This document shows, in pieces, positions 19,560-31,483 of a stretch of DNA of 64,000 bases. The notes under the pieces are model-generated. The model did not search any database. It was not told the origin of the DNA and was given only the letters and a program-made list of their open reading frames with translations. Source of the stretch: Carposina sasakii. Taxonomy: Eukaryota; Arthropoda; Insecta; Lepidoptera; Carposinidae. Location: assembly GCA_014607495.2 (NCBI GenBank), contig CP053162.1, positions 3,232,469-3,296,468 on the forward strand. Direction: 5' to 3'. Position numbers and translations under genes: made by a program. Each line of letters starts with the position of its first letter. Within the stretch, counting starts at the first letter, position 1.

Positions 19560-20436
19560 GGAACCTAACAAAAGGTTTATTCATTTTTATCTTTGAGAGG
19601 GGCACCAAAGTGCAGGATTTTGATGAGGGGGGGGGATACAATGACCAAATTTGTTCACAATACCAATTATCAATTAGTAATCTTTTAAATATCGTACGAT
19701 GACATTTGACAGCAAAAATCTTCAAGCTTTACATTATAATAAAATTAACATAGATACGCCCGCGGGCGTATGGGCGCGCCTATACTCCAACTTTTGAAAT
19801 GAAATGAAATATTTTATTTGTCTGATTTCCGGTATATAATACTTGTACAATAATATTATACAATGTTAATGTACGGTGTTTTAAACAATGGTAATGTCCG
19901 AGAATTTCCATTAAAATTTCCGCGCCATTATAAATGTCCGCGCTTTGTCATTTAAATTTTCATTAATTGGATTTTAAAGGATTTTTTATTAGTTTCAATA
20001 ATAATCTTGATAAAATTTTACCCATTACTTACAACCGAATTATTATAAAACTCATTAGAGAGCTTCGTGAATACTCAAGTTATATTAATAACGTTCAAGT
20101 GAACAATCTCATTACATTACAAAAATTCAATGCTGTGTTACCGAAGTTTCTCTCGCATTTTATTTATTTATCCTTCTATAGAATAATACCTGACTTTGTA
20201 TTGACAAATTATAATTAATATTATTTAACCAGTGTGTTAATCACGTAACCCAATAAAACAGTCCAGGAGTCTTTCTGAAAACCCATTAATAAACCCTGGC
20301 ATACGAATCTCACTGCTCGCCAATTCCCATACCAATTTTTGTTATCAAAAGGTGGTAGGATTGAACAACGAAATTCTCCCAGAAATATTATTTAGTTCTT
20401 TACCCTTTGACCTGTAGAATGTATTAAATTACTTAC
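19560..20436. other. Receptor intron 5, AT-rich part
   Basis: No gene or clear repeat family is recognised apart from a poly-G tract near 19628. The 83-codon frame at 19967 has an AT-driven composition and no motif. Confidence 0.4.
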
Positions 20437-20603
20437 CACTATTATTATTGTTAGCCCTATGTATAATTTCGAGTAGCGCCGCCGATGAGCAATACAACGT
20501 AGACACTAGCGGCGCCACGTACATCAGAGTCATGTTCACAAGGAAGTAGGCGAACTCGTGTCGCTCCGTGGGTAGGGACCCGTACGACACGCACTGGAAG
20601 TAC
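20437..20603 (-). CDS. AKH/ACP-type receptor exon 4 (ECL2-TM5)
   Basis: The acceptor is ctatttgcag and the donor gtaagt. It encodes YFQCVSYGSLPTERHEFAYF and then LVNMTLMYVAPLVSTLYC. The xxQCVxxxxxPTxxHExAYF block is the extracellular loop 2 of AKH-type receptors; its cysteine normally forms the conserved disulfide to TM3. TM5 follows with the conserved proline. It starts in phase with GG from exon 3 and leaves one G for exon 5. Confidence 0.93.
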
Positions 20604-20754
20604 CTGCAAATAGAATCAACGTTAGCCGTGGAAATAGATGAGGTTCACGTGGCAAGAGGCTATTGGAATAAATTGAGTACCTACCAATCTTACTCTATTT
20701 TTAGTATGAGAGTTCCATAGAGATAGCTATTTTCCTTAAACTAAGTAGGTAAAT

Positions 20755-21420
20755 ATGTATAAGCAGTTAAAATTGGGACTATCTAGCGTCTTGGAAGACC
20801 TGGATTATGTCGATGACCTATGCTTGCTAAGTCACACACGCGCAGACATGCAAGCCAAGCTGGACAACCTACAACGAGAGGCGAAGGAGGCTGGACTGCG
20901 AATCAACACTCGAAAGAAGGAAATGAGATGCGGAGCGACGAGCTCCTTGCCGTTGCACATTGGCATAGAGGATGTGGAAAGGGTCCACAAATTCACTTAT
21001 CTCGGTAGTGTAGTGAGTGTCGGAAACTGGAGGGACCGAAGAGGATATTACTTCTAGGATCGCCAAAGCAAGAGCGACCTTATCGCTATTTACTGGTCCG
21101 AGAAAATTTCGAACTTAGAGCTGTGGGAACACTGCGGTGAGACCCGACTCGACCAGCAGATTAAACGCCGCAAGTGGAACTGGATCGGCCATACGCTTCG
21201 AAGGGAGGAAACATACCGAGACAAGCCCTGGATTGAAACCCCCAAGGGAAGCGAAACTTGGCCGTCGTAAACAGACCTGGCCGCGTACAATCATCGAAGA
21301 AAGTAGGGAAGACCTGGAGCGAAATAAAACGTGATGGTCAGAACCGAACGGGATGGCGGACATCTGTGGAGGCCCTCTTCCCAGCTAGGGGCCACAGGAA
21401 TATAAGTCAAGTAAGTCAAG
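20755..21420 (+). pseudogene. LINE reverse transcriptase fragment
   Basis: 20755-21057 encodes LEDLDYVDDLCLLSHTRAD with MQAKLDNLQREAKEAGLRIN and HKFTYLGSVVS, an RT palm block whose catalytic motif reads YVDD. The downstream bases keep shifted pieces such as RKWNWIGHTLRR. Frame shifts and stops break it up. It is 5'-truncated and lies in receptor intron 4. Confidence 0.8.
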
Positions 21421-21508
21421 TTCAAATTGGGGAAAGTCAAAAATATCGAGCTCGCTGCGCTCGTGATTTATAATTTTGCCATTTTTTCTTATAGAGACAT
21501 GAGTTGAT

Positions 21509-21540
21509 TGTTGAATTGTAAATGCATTTACAATTCAACA
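21509..21540. repeat. Perfect 32-bp palindrome
   Basis: The left half TGTTGAATTGTAAATG is followed by its exact reverse complement, centred on ATGCAT with no spacer. It could extrude a cruciform. It is not part of a repeat recognised elsewhere in the window. Confidence 0.9.
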
Positions 21541-21974
21541 TGCGCAGGTGGTTTTGAGATCTTCTATATGTAAGAGGCACTTTACTTTTAACCACTGAAT
21601 AAATTGATATATTCCATATAAAAATGGTTCGACTTATTTAAATTCTATTGCATAGTCCCGGGAATAGAGGGCGATCTTTTTTATATAGGAATCTTTGGAA
21701 TATTCTCGAATAGTTGTATTAGAACTTTAGAACCACTAAATCGGAATATCGGGCTAAACAATTTGTAAGAAAATTGGACGCATTGAAATGCTAATTTCAT
21801 TATTTTGATGATAAGGGGCGGTCTAAGAGGCGGTCTTTGCTTGTTTTTATTGAATACCTACTTATAAAGCACTAGACTTCAAATCGTGGTCAAAAAGCCT
21901 GACACGAACAGATTTTATCCCGAAAAATCCGTAAACCAACCGGAATAGATTTTCGATGGTTAAGGATCCTGGTA

Positions 21975-22166
21975 TCCTAACTAATATTATAAATGTGAAA
22001 GTACCTACCAAGTTTGTTTGTTTGTTTGTTACTTATTCACGCATTATTTATATTACTCAACCAATCTTCTTGAAATTTCGCATAGTAGTGAGTATGGAAA
22101 TGGATAAAGGGCACATTGTATACAGTATACGCGAACGAAGTCACGGGCAACAGCTAGTTCTCTAAA
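21975..22166 (+). repeat. Helitron-like short repeat, second copy
   Basis: Begins ctaactaatattataaatg, contains a (tttg)n stretch and ends acgggcaacagctag followed by T, like the copy at 3361. It lies in receptor intron 4. Confidence 0.65.
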
Positions 22167-22618
22167 CAAAGACCTAATGAAATAATTGAAATAAGTATAA
22201 TAATAAGTACATAAGTACATATTATTCTAAAGAAGAAATATCGACTTCAAGAATTAATAAGTAGGAATGTTCTTCGAAAACAGAAAATATTTTTATGGGA
22301 CCATGTCCGTGACCTTGAGAGCTACCAAATAAAACAAGATTAAAAATATCTGAGGTCAAATTGTGTGCGAACAAAAACTTAAGTACATACATAGTTGTAT
22401 TGTGTGTGTGAAGGGTCGTTGGATTAAAAGCAAATTATATTTATTATATTACGTATATTTGACAAGGGTTTATACGAGTAAAATATATTTCGTAGGTCCT
22501 TTCTGTGGATTATACGAAATGTAGGTACATCTACCGCCTTTGTTTGTTACCGCGTATTAGAGATAGAGAGGGGATTAGGGAATAAGAATATGATTATATC
22601 ATTTGTGAAAAGATTCTA

Positions 22619-22874
22619 CAGGGTGTAAGAAAAGCGGTATGTTAACCGAAAAGCTATGTAAATAGCCCACTAAAAGGAACCTACCCACAAAATTTGAGAC
22701 TTGAAATCGCATGTTTATTTTTTCAGATAGTATGGAGAATTCCTAAACAACTCAGAAATGTTCATACAATCTTGAAAAATAAACATGTGATTTCGAGTCT
22801 CAAATTTTGGAATTTCTTTTTAGTGGGCTATTTACATAGCTTTTCGCTTAACATATCCTTTCTGTTACACCCTG
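22619..22874. mobile_element. 256-bp foldback MITE
   Basis: The left arm, CAGGGTGTAAGAAAAGCGGT through aatagcccactaaaaggaac, is the near-perfect inverse of the right arm ending cttttagtgggctatttaca, cttaacatatcctttctgtt, ACACCCTG. It is flanked by TA. Arms are about 100 bp, so most of the element is hairpin. Partial relatives are at 34605, 35146 and 52730. Confidence 0.8.
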
Positions 22875-23139
22875 TATATACCTACCTACTAGGTATGTGT
22901 TTTCCAAAGATGTGTAGAAGAAGGTACCTATGCACGATTGGAATATTTGATGTAGGTACTTACTTTGAAACTAATTGCGATGTGCCTAGGTACATCAAAC
23001 ATATATAGAACCTTTTTGAATGTGTTAAAATGTTTGAGGTGGATTAAATTGTTATTTCATATGTATAATTACTCACACGGCTCCCGAAATGGGTTTAGCT
23101 AGAATAGAATAGAACTGCAGAATCTTAACGTAGATCAGT

Positions 23140-23330
23140 CACGTTTAACATATTGAGGATCAGTGACAAGTTGCTAGCTTGTCGCCTGGGAGAATGCCCG
23201 AGTTCCCTAGACGAAACTTACGATATGCAGATGCACGGAAGGGGATGCATGCTACGCGGTTTCACTAGATCAGATGCAAGATGCATGACGCATCTGATCT
23301 AGTGAAACTGGGTAGCAGCACCGGATAGCA
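23140..23330 (-). repeat. 'gcttcactagaatacat' family, reverse, with hairpin
   Basis: Contains gcctgggagaatgcccgagt and catgcacggaagg-like segments of the family at 1618. It includes the inverted pair ttcactagatcagatgc and gcatctgatctagtgaa with a 12-bp loop (about 23261-23306). Confidence 0.6.
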
Positions 23331-23366
23331 TGCAACGTAAATAATTTCTAACCATTTCATTTGAAG

Positions 23367-24066
23367 TGTAGGGATCTTACCTACACTTCAGCGGCTATAT
23401 TTATTTGCCACACTTAATTGTCTAAAATCTAATTATAATAAAATATTTATTTTAGTATATATATATTTTTAATCTTATACAATTATCCTTATATTTACTA
23501 TTTACACTTAAATATATATTTACACTAACTAAATTTACTTACTTATAATCTATATTTAATTATATTTATTAATAGCGATAATTACATATACACTTTAGGT
23601 GCATATCAGTTTGTCGATAATCGATATCGATGTCGAGTGTCCTATCGACGCTTGGACGCACTAAGTCAGTGCCGGCAAGGTACCTGCCGGCCGGTTTGCA
23701 TGCTGCGTACGCGGCGAGCCATCCCTCGCCAGTCGGAACTCAACCACGACGCGGAGCCTATGTTTTACTGCTTAAAATTTGCATCGTATTATTCTCGCTT
23801 ATATGCTTTATGTACTTTCTTCTTTCTACCTATACCTATCGATCTTTCTTCCTGAACTATATACGCTGTGATTGTGCCTGTGCTTGTGCTTTCTATCTTC
23901 TATATGTGCCTTCTGAATGCTATTGTGTATCTTGGATTATTACATCTATTTTAACGTGAGTAGTGTTTTTTATTGACTGTGCAATACACAACAGCTGATA
24001 TATAAAATAGGTACTCATTAGGACAATTATTGGAAGTCGTATATTCTACCTACCCAAGTACCTATA
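23367..24066 (+). repeat. Gypsy-2 5' LTR
   Basis: Begins TGTAGG and ends CCTATA, 700 bp. A 109-codon ORF inside (23630) is duplicated in the other LTR and has no domain, so it is not called as a gene. Confidence 0.92.
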
Positions 24067-24082
24067 TTGGTGACCCCAGTCA
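24067..24082 (+). promoter_or_regulatory. Gypsy-2 primer binding site
   Basis: ttggtgaccccagtca immediately after the LTR; TGG is the expected complement of a tRNA CCA end. The tRNA is not identified. Confidence 0.6.
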
Positions 24083-24094
24083 AGAGCACGAAAC

Positions 24095-24937
24095 ATGTCG
24101 GAGAACGAATCACTCGGTAGCCGGGCGAGCACTAGTGATGCGAAAATATCGATAGATCGAGATGTATACAATATTAACATCCGTATCCCACCGTTTTGGC
24201 CAGAAGAGCCTGAAATATGGTTTAAACAAGTGGAAGGACAATTCGCTATTTATCGAATTACGAAAGATGCCACGAAGTTTAATTACGTTATCGGTCAGCT
24301 CGGTAATCAATACTCCAGAGAAGTGAAGGACCTCATTATAAATCCTCCGACCGAGAATATGTATGAGAAGCTCAAGACTGAGCTAATAAAGCGACTCACG
24401 GCCTCCAATGAAAAGAAGCTGAAGCAACTACTCATGCATGAGGAACTTGGAGACCGCAAGCCTTCTACCTTCCTCCGCCATCTGCAGAGCCTCGCTGGTT
24501 TAGACGTCCCTGATGACTTTATGAAGACCATCTGGACGAGCCGTCTTCCACATGGCATTCAGACAGTCCTCGCCGGTCAACCAGCATCAACCACGCTTGA
24601 AGACCTAGCAGATTTAGCTGATCGAGTGAACGACCTCGCCTCATCATCACCTAAGGTTGCTGCAATAAGTGGAGCTGGCCCCAGTTCCGTCCTCAGCGAC
24701 CTAACACGGGAAGTAGCAGAGCTTAGAAGGCAGTTCCAAAAGTTGACGTCGCAGCAAGGCAACAGATCCGGCTCCCGTCCTGCCCGACGCCACAACCGAT
24801 CTCACTCCAGGCATCGGTCCCAGTCCAATCACCAGAAGCACCCGCTATGCTGGTACCATAGCAAATTCGGGGAGAAGGCCCACAAATGTATTCGCCCTTG
24901 CGACTTCAAGGCGGAAAACTCAAAGGGCAATCGGTAA
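24095..24937 (+). CDS. Gypsy-2 Gag
   Basis: 280 codons from ATG at 24095, the first ATG after the primer site. The N-terminal half ([20 protein letters not shown] to [17 protein letters not shown]) is capsid-like and alpha-helical, as in related gypsy Gag proteins that form the particle shell. An Arg/His/Ser-rich stretch follows. The C-terminus has the single zinc-knuckle-like motif [18 protein letters not shown]. The last 52 bases overlap pol, which is in the -1 frame. Confidence 0.93.
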   Translation: MSENESLGSRASTSDAKISIDRDVYNINIRIPPFWPEEPEIWFKQVEGQFAIYRITKDATKFNYVIGQLGNQYSREVKDLIINPPTENMYEKLKTELIKRLTASNEKKLKQLLMHEELGDRKPSTFLRHLQSLAGLDVPDDFMKTIWTSRLPHGIQTVLAGQPASTTLEDLADLADRVNDLASSSPKVAAISGAGPSSVLSDLTREVAELRRQFQKLTSQQGNRSGSRPARRHNRSHSRHRSQSNHQKHPLCWYHSKFGEKAHKCIRPCDFKAENSKGNR

Positions 24938-27900
24938 TGGTGACTGACGATTGCCCAACTTCTACTGGTCGCCTGTTCGTTACTGACCGTTCATCAAAGA
25001 CGCAATTCCTGGTCGACACTGGTAGCGACCTCTGTGTCTTTCCTCGCTCAGTACTGCGTGATCGTCGAGTTGCAACAGATTTCCGGTTGTGCGCTGCTAA
25101 CGGATCGAGCATATCTACATACGGTTATGTACACCTACAATTAGACTTTGGCTTACGTAGAACCTTTGCATGGCGATTTGTAGTGGCAGATGTAACTAAG
25201 CCTATCATTGGTGTAGATTTTCTTAATTACTATAGCTTAGTTGTAGATTGTAGAAATAAACGCCTTATAGATATTACTACTTCTGTATCCACTATAGCTA
25301 GTCTAGTAGTAAGTAATAGCAGTCTTTACTCTGTAAAAGTTTCTACTGGCGACACTCCGTACCATAAAATTTTAACTGAATTCCCACAGATTACTCGACC
25401 AGCTGGTATGCATCGCACAATCCCACACAATACGCAACACCACATTCGTACGACACCAGGTCCTCCAGTATCTTCTTCCCCTCGTCGTCTCGCCCCTGAT
25501 AAGCTCAAGATTGCCAAACAAGAGTTCCAGGCAATGCTTGCCAATGGAACAGCCAGACCTTCGGAAAGCCCTTGGTCCTCTCCGCTACATCTTGCTCCGA
25601 AGAAGGACAACGGCTGGCGTCCGTGCGGCGACTACCGCATGTTGAATGCCCGCACTGTGCCTGACAGGTATCCGGTTAGGCATATACACGATTTTGCGCA
25701 TTCTATTGCTGGTTGCAAAGTTTTCAGTACCCTAGACCTTGTAAAAGCCTACAATCAGATACCTGTCAGTCCAGCGGACATTCCCAAGACCGCCATTACT
25801 ACGCCCTTTGGAATGTTCGAGTTTCCATTTATGACCTTCGGGCTTCGGAACGCAGGTCAGACCTTTCAGAGGTTCGTGGACGAGATGACGAGAGGATTAG
25901 ATTTCGTTTATTGTTATCTAGATGATTTCCTTATATTCTTTAGAGATAGTGTTGAACATGAGAAACATCTCCGTACTATCTTCAACAAGCTGAGGGACTA
26001 CGGGATGTTAATCAACACGTCCAAGTGTGTTTTCGGAGCAGAGGAAGTAACCTTTCTAGGATACAGTATTTCCGAAAAAGGCACACGACCTCTAGACACC
26101 AAGGTGCAGGCTATTAGGAACTTCCCTGTTCCCTCTACTGTACGACAGCTTAGAGCATTCCTGGGCATGCTTAATTTTTATAGGAGATTTCTTCCTCGAG
26201 CAGCTCAAGTCCAAGCACCATTGCATGCTTTACTTACAGGCTCGGTAAAAGGATCGCATCCTGTCTCTTTAGCTGATGAGACTCTGGCGGATTTCGAAGC
26301 TTGTAAGGATAGCTTATCCGACGCTGCTCTGCTTGCACACCCAGACTGTGCGGCGAAATTGGCCCTAGTAACTGATGCATCAGATAAGGCGATAGGCGCA
26401 GTGCTGCAACAGTTCAAGAACAATGCATGGCAACCGCTAGCATTTTTTTCCCGGAAGCTTAGTCCATCCCAGGTGAAGTATTCGCCTTATGACAGGGAGC
26501 TTCTGGCTATCTACGAGGCAGTCAAACACTTTCGGCATATGCTCGAGGCACGGCATTTCATTGTCTATACTGACCATAAACCGATCAGTTTTGCATTCCA
26601 CGAAAGGAAGAAAAACTGTTCGCCTAGGCAGTATAGACATCTTGATTTTATTTCCCAGTTCACAACTGATATTCGACATATTGCTGGCAAAGACAATATT
26701 GTCGCCGATACTTTGTCGCGTATCGAAGAGCTGGGAGCTCCTGTAAACCTCGAGACATTAGCCGAAGGTCAAGCGACTGACCCTGAACTCCGCCAACTTC
26801 TGGATGAAGGTTCATCTCTGCGCCTCAAGCAACTTCACTTACCTGGAAGCCGTATACCTCTGTACTGTGACATCAGTACACCGACATCCAGGCCATTAGT
26901 ACCCAAATTCTTAAGGAAACAGGTATTTGATAGCTTGCATTCCTTAAGTCACCCTGGCGCCAACGCATCCGCTAAATTAGTCGCCGAACGATTCGTTTGG
27001 CCTGGCATGCGTAGGGACTGCAGGGAATGGGCGCGTGCATGCTTGTCTTACCAGCGAGCTAAGGTGAGTCGACACGTGACCGCTCCACTAGGCACATACA
27101 AGTTGCCTCGCGGACGCTTTAAACAGGTCCACATTGATCTTGTGGGACCCCTTCCTCTTTCCGATGGTTATCGGTATTGCTTGACGGCAGTAGATCGTTT
27201 CACGCGATGGCCTGAAGCAATACCGATCGAAAACATCACGGCTGAAACAGTTGCAAAGGCCCTATTATCAGGCTGGATATCTCGATTCGGTTGCCCGACA
27301 GATATTATAACTGACCGTGGCCGTCAGTTCGAATCGGCCCTGTTTCAATATCTCTCGCAAGTAACGGGATTCGAGCATAAGCGGACAACCGCCTATCATC
27401 CGGCATGTAACGGCCTAGTGGAGCGATTTCATCGGCAGCTCAAAGCCGCGATCGTCTGCCATGGCAACGACAAATGGACTGAATCCTTACCATGGGTGCT
27501 ACTTGGCATACGGACTTCCATCAAGGAAGACCTGCAAGCTTCCTGTGCTGAGCTAGTGTATGGTGAGCCGTTGAGGTTACCTGGCGAATTTTTTGACCCA
27601 CATACAACCGGTACTACAGATACGTCTGAATTTACCGCGCGTATTAGGGAGTTCGCCAGAAAATTGCAACCTGCACCTACGGCCCACCACGGTAAGCCCA
27701 AAACATTTATTTTCAAGGATCTAGCTACTTGTGATCATGTTTTCCTGCGTGAAGACGCATCACGTGGCTCACTTCGACCGGCTTACAAAGGTCCATACAA
27801 AGTCGTGTCGAGAGGACATAAAGTTTTTAAAATTAATATCAAAGGTAAAGAGGTGACAGCATCGATAGACCGAATTAAACCGGCCTTCATACTGTGTGAC

Positions 27901-27999
27901 CCCAATGACCTTGACGATGAACCTCCACCAGGATTTTTAAAAGGGTACGTAACTCGATCTGGTCGGCAAGTCAAATTTACCGATCACTATCACCCTTGA
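24886..27999 (+). CDS. Gypsy-2 Pol (PR-RT-RNase H-IN)
   Basis: A 1037-codon frame, -1 relative to gag. Domains in order: protease with [13 protein letters not shown] (about residue 40); RT with [26 protein letters not shown] and catalytic YLDD (residues 200-400); RNase H with [16 protein letters not shown] and YTDHKPI; integrase with an HHCC finger, DDE-core segments [22 protein letters not shown] and [14 protein letters not shown], and a C-terminal [15 protein letters not shown] fold. In the finger the last Cys is replaced by Tyr (ACLSYQRAK instead of CxxCQRAK). The rest looks intact. Synthesis probably uses ribosomal frameshifting in the 52-base overlap, where ggaaaac is a weak candidate site. 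Confidence 0.95.
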   Translation: MYSPLRLQGGKLKGQSVMVTDDCPTSTGRLFVTDRSSKTQFLVDTGSDLCVFPRSVLRDRRVATDFRLCAANGSSISTYGYVHLQLDFGLRRTFAWRFVVADVTKPIIGVDFLNYYSLVVDCRNKRLIDITTSVSTIASLVVSNSSLYSVKVSTGDTPYHKILTEFPQITRPAGMHRTIPHNTQHHIRTTPGPPVSSSPRRLAPDKLKIAKQEFQAMLANGTARPSESPWSSPLHLAPKKDNGWRPCGDYRMLNARTVPDRYPVRHIHDFAHSIAGCKVFSTLDLVKAYNQIPVSPADIPKTAITTPFGMFEFPFMTFGLRNAGQTFQRFVDEMTRGLDFVYCYLDDFLIFFRDSVEHEKHLRTIFNKLRDYGMLINTSKCVFGAEEVTFLGYSISEKGTRPLDTKVQAIRNFPVPSTVRQLRAFLGMLNFYRRFLPRAAQVQAPLHALLTGSVKGSHPVSLADETLADFEACKDSLSDAALLAHPDCAAKLALVTDASDKAIGAVLQQFKNNAWQPLAFFSRKLSPSQVKYSPYDRELLAIYEAVKHFRHMLEARHFIVYTDHKPISFAFHERKKNCSPRQYRHLDFISQFTTDIRHIAGKDNIVADTLSRIEELGAPVNLETLAEGQATDPELRQLLDEGSSLRLKQLHLPGSRIPLYCDISTPTSRPLVPKFLRKQVFDSLHSLSHPGANASAKLVAERFVWPGMRRDCREWARACLSYQRAKVSRHVTAPLGTYKLPRGRFKQVHIDLVGPLPLSDGYRYCLTAVDRFTRWPEAIPIENITAETVAKALLSGWISRFGCPTDIITDRGRQFESALFQYLSQVTGFEHKRTTAYHPACNGLVERFHRQLKAAIVCHGNDKWTESLPWVLLGIRTSIKEDLQASCAELVYGEPLRLPGEFFDPHTTGTTDTSEFTARIREFARKLQPAPTAHHGKPKTFIFKDLATCDHVFLREDASRGSLRPAYKGPYKVVSRGHKVFKINIKGKEVTASIDRIKPAFILCDPNDLDDEPPPGFLKGYVTRSGRQVKFTDHYHP

Positions 28000-28003
28000 C
28001 GGT

Positions 28004-28019
28004 GTCTGGAGGGGGGTGG
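28004..28019 (+). promoter_or_regulatory. Gypsy-2 polypurine tract
   Basis: ctggaggggggtgg abuts the 3' LTR and is the expected primer for plus-strand DNA synthesis. Confidence 0.7.
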
Positions 28020-28720
28020 TGTAGGGATCTTACCTACACTTCAGCGGCTATATTTATTTGCCACACTTAATTGTCTAAAATCTAATTATAATAAAATGTT
28101 TATTTTAGTATATATATATATTTTTAATCTTATACAATTATCCTTATATTTACTATTTACACTTAAATATATATTTACACTAACTAAATTTACTTACTTA
28201 TAATCTATATTTAATTATATTTATTAATAGCGATAATTACATATACACTTTAGGTGCATATCAGTTTGTCGATAATCGATATCGATGTCGAGTGTCCTAT
28301 CGACGCTTGGACGCACTAAGTCAGTGCCGGCAAGGTACCTGCCGGCCGGTTTGCATGCTGCGTACGCGGCGAGCCATCCCTCGCCAGTCGGAACTCAACC
28401 ACGACGCGGAGCCTATGTTTTACTGCTTAAAATTTGCATCGTATTATTCTCGCTTATATGCTTTATGTACTTTCTTCTTTCTACCTATACCTATCGATCT
28501 TTCTTCCTGAACTATATACGCTGTGATTGTGCCTGTGCTTGTGCTTTCTATCTTCTATATGTGCCTTCTGAATGCTATTGTGTATCTTGGATTATTACAT
28601 CTATTTTAACGTGAGTAGTGTTTTTATTAACTGTGCAATACACAACAGCTGATATATAAAATAGGTACTCATTAGGACAATTATTGGAAGTCGTATATTC
28701 TACCTACCCAAGTACCTATA
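28020..28720 (+). repeat. Gypsy-2 3' LTR
   Basis: 701 bp. It differs from the 5' LTR by a two-base longer ta repeat and a few substitutions. Confidence 0.92.
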
Positions 28721-28724
28721 GAAG

Positions 28725-29565
28725 TTTAGAAAATCTATCGTTTGTGTTACTTTGTGTGTAATAATAATTTATTCCACATGTGTTCTGAGTTACGAAATTT
28801 ATTTAACTTGTTCAATATTATCGCCAGAGTTACCTACCTACAATTAATTTACTATTCTATAACCCTTCGATAGTATTAGTAAAGTTCAGCTTCACTTCGT
28901 GTTCCTTAGCCTAGTTGGCCTTAAAGCCTTATTCTTCGTTTTGTTTCGTTTTAAACTTTAATTTAAAATTACAATACAATTACAACAATTTAATAAGCAC
29001 AATGTCTTTGTAGACTTGTATTGTTATAAAATAAAACGTAAGTTTCAAAGGCCATACAACACAGAGCTAATTTTACATTAAATAAGGGACGTGTCAGAAA
29101 TATTAAGATGTTTAATTTTACCACGAATTTCAATGAACTATTAAGAGCGTAAACATCGAAAATAAAGTCGTTGACTATATATTAATATGGTAATATCATT
29201 AGCCCCACCAAATGCGTGCTACTTAGATTTAATTTTACCCGCAAAATTAGGCCTAAGGTAATTAATTTTAATAGGTATTTAAGTATACTGTAAAGGAGGA
29301 ATAGAAGGCAGGGTCACTACGAGTATGTAAAAAAGAATAACAAAGTGTTGCTGTACTCTTTTAACTCATAACTATGCATAATTTAGGTATACTAAATACA
29401 TAGCTAAGTTTGGGAGAGTGTCCCCACACTACAATACGTAATAGACTTTAAGAAAATAAATAAGAAAAAAATGAGAATATAGAGAGAGGCGAGAGTGGTC
29501 ATCTTCTATGCTGCTCTGGGAGTGAAAAAAAAATCATAGTATAATACTACAGCTGCTTCTCTTCC
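28725..29565. other. Receptor intron 4, no feature recognised
   Basis: AT-rich sequence without gene or repeat family that I can support, apart from a short duplicated agagagaggcgagagtggtc at 29482 and 29755. Confidence 0.4.
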
Positions 29566-29760
29566 CGAGCATACTGTACAAGTCAGTAAAAGAACTAGAG
29601 GCTAGAGGGTCTTGGTGTTTTGTAGGCGATGGGCTGACCACCGGTCACTACTAACCGAACTTGTACAATTATACTCTCAAAATTGGTCAGAAGTGGCCCT
29701 AACGGCCCTTGGTGCTCTGCCTACCCCGTATAAAGGCGTGATTATATGTATGTAGAGAGA
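29566..29760 (-). repeat. Dispersed repeat, partner of 59784-60000
   Basis: Contains ctgtacaagtcagtaaaaga, gggtcttggtgttttgtagg, gatgggctgacca and accccgtataaaggcgtgat. The reverse complement recurs at 59784-60000, where it abuts the LINE. Confidence 0.7.
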
Positions 29761-29911
29761 GGCGAGAGTGGTCATCTATTAATTAATAAAGAGCAACCTA
29801 CATAGCGCAAAGGTGTGAGTTTGTAAAAAGCACACTATAGTTTCCTATGTTTTTATATAAAACACGTAGTTTAAAGCTTTTGTTTCCTATGATAGTAGTT
29901 CCGTCATTATA

Positions 29912-30252
29912 CAGGATGTTTTTTCGTTGCCACCCTTAACGAAGGGTACGTACTCTATACATCAAATAAAGTAAGTTTATGCCAAAACAATGCTGGGAAA
30001 AAATTTAATATTTTTTTGAAAAATTTATAGTGTCTAGTGTTTATGCTAGTTTTTTCATAGATATATATTAATTCTTTCTCGTGCTACGCGCGACTATGTG
30101 CATTTATGCAGAAAAACACAGTCTATTTACTCAACTTTGGAGTCTAATATCTTGGGAACCAGACACTTCCCAGACATGCTTCCATGGAGAAAAAGATCGT
30201 GATGATGAGAAGATTTCGTAGTTTTCGGGAACGTTGACGACCAAAAAACATG
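29912..30252 (+). mobile_element. Mariner-type MITE, copy 2
   Basis: Starts CAGGATGTTTTTTCGTTGCC, with a TA on each side; internally shorter than copy 1. Receptor intron 4. Confidence 0.72.
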
Positions 30253-30404
30253 TATAATATAGGTAATAATATAAGTAAATCGTTTCATTGTTTTTATTTA
30301 ATTTCATTTCAAATAAGAATTTAACGTTATGTAGCGACTTTCTAGTCAGGTATGGAAAGTAAAGTAAAGGTAAGGAAGTTTCCCACTTCTCTAATCTATA
30401 TCCC

Positions 30405-31195
30405 AACTAATATTATAAATGCGAAAGTAACTCTGTCTGTCTGTCTGTTACGCTTTCCCGCTTAAACCTCGCAACCGATTTTGATGAAATTTGGTACAGA
30501 CAATCTTTAGACCCTGAGACAGAACATAGGCTACTTTTTATTTCGAAAAAAAGGGATGAAGGGGTTGAAATAGAGGTTGAAAGTTTGTATGGGATTTCTT
30601 AATTTTAAAAGATAAAACCATGAAACTTTATATTTAAGCACTTGATAAGAAATCATTAAACATTTGTTCTAGCATTTTTGAAATTTCGACCAGCTAAGGG
30701 GTGAAATAAGGGTTGAAAGTTAGTATGCAAGTTCGTCAAATATCACGTCATAAGAAACAAAAAATCGTTTGTTCTAGCATTTTGAAATTTTTACCAGTTT
30801 GGGGGTGAAATAGTCCTGTATAATTTGGACATTTTGTTTTTTCTGCAGTCCACGCGGACGGAGTCGCGGGCGTCCACTAGTATATAATAAAAATGTAACG
30901 GATCGCTGTCTGTACATGGGAGAAAAAATATTATAGGAGACCTTTATCAACGCAATAGTACCCAAAATAATGATTTTTGGAATTTTTATATGTCTGTCTG
31001 TGCGTTTGTGCACGCTAATCTCAAAAACGGCTGAACCGATTTCGATGCAGTTTTCAAGAATATATTGTGACAGGTCCCATTTAACATATATGCTACTTTT
31101 TATCCCGGGAAAATGTTTTTTTCCCGGATAATTTCGACATTTTGTTTTTTCTGTAGTTCACGCGGACGATGTCGCGGGCGTCCACGAGTCTAACT
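30405..31195. repeat. Nested lepidopteran short repeats
   Basis: A copy starting ctaatattataaatgcgaaa with (tctg)n is followed by cgtccactag at 30880. Then a reverse copy of the 17140/18728 family (cggctgaaccgatttcgatg core) ends near cgcgggcgtccacgag. They appear inserted next to or into each other. Confidence 0.6.
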
Positions 31196-31296
31196 AAGAA
31201 TACAAACATGCATGTTAAACAAAATAATAATTATTAAGTACCTAAATCTTTATCAAAATTTAACGAGTAAAAGTTTTGTACGTATGGTTATCTTAA

Positions 31297-31483
31297 CAGA
31301 GGTTCCCAAACTTTTTTTACTCATAGACCCTTTTTAAAAGTTAACTGGTTCTGGTAGACCCCCTACAGGCCTACACCATATACAAATTAATTGTGAACCT
31401 CCATTTTTCCACATTAACGTAGACCCCCACCGAGTCTCCTGTGGACCCCTGGGGGTCCACCTGGACCACTTTGAGAACCACTG
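31297..31483. mobile_element. hAT-type MITE
   Basis: The ends are CAGAGGTTCCCAAACTTTTT and, inverted, ctttgagaaccactg, which match the CAGNGGTTCNCAAA terminal repeats common to hAT transposons. There is no transposase. The flanking 8-bp sites no longer match well, so it is old. Confidence 0.75.

Larger units (their letters stand above)
23367..28720 (+). mobile_element. Gypsy-2: near-intact Ty3/gypsy LTR retrotransposon
   Basis: A 5.35-kb element in receptor intron 4, opposite to the host gene. LTRs of about 700 bp (23367-24066 and 28020-28720) differ at only a few positions, implying a recent insertion. The 4-bp duplication GAAG flanks it (23363-23366 and 28721-28724). A primer site (tggtgaccccag) follows the 5' LTR and a purine tract (ggaggggggtgg) precedes the 3' LTR. 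Gag and Pol are single uninterrupted frames related by a -1 shift. Confidence 0.95.

Noticed and set aside
23630..23959. 109-codon ORF in gypsy-2 LTR, repeated at 28285-28614
   Set aside because: It occurs only because the LTR is duplicated; it has no start context, domain or relation to gag or pol.
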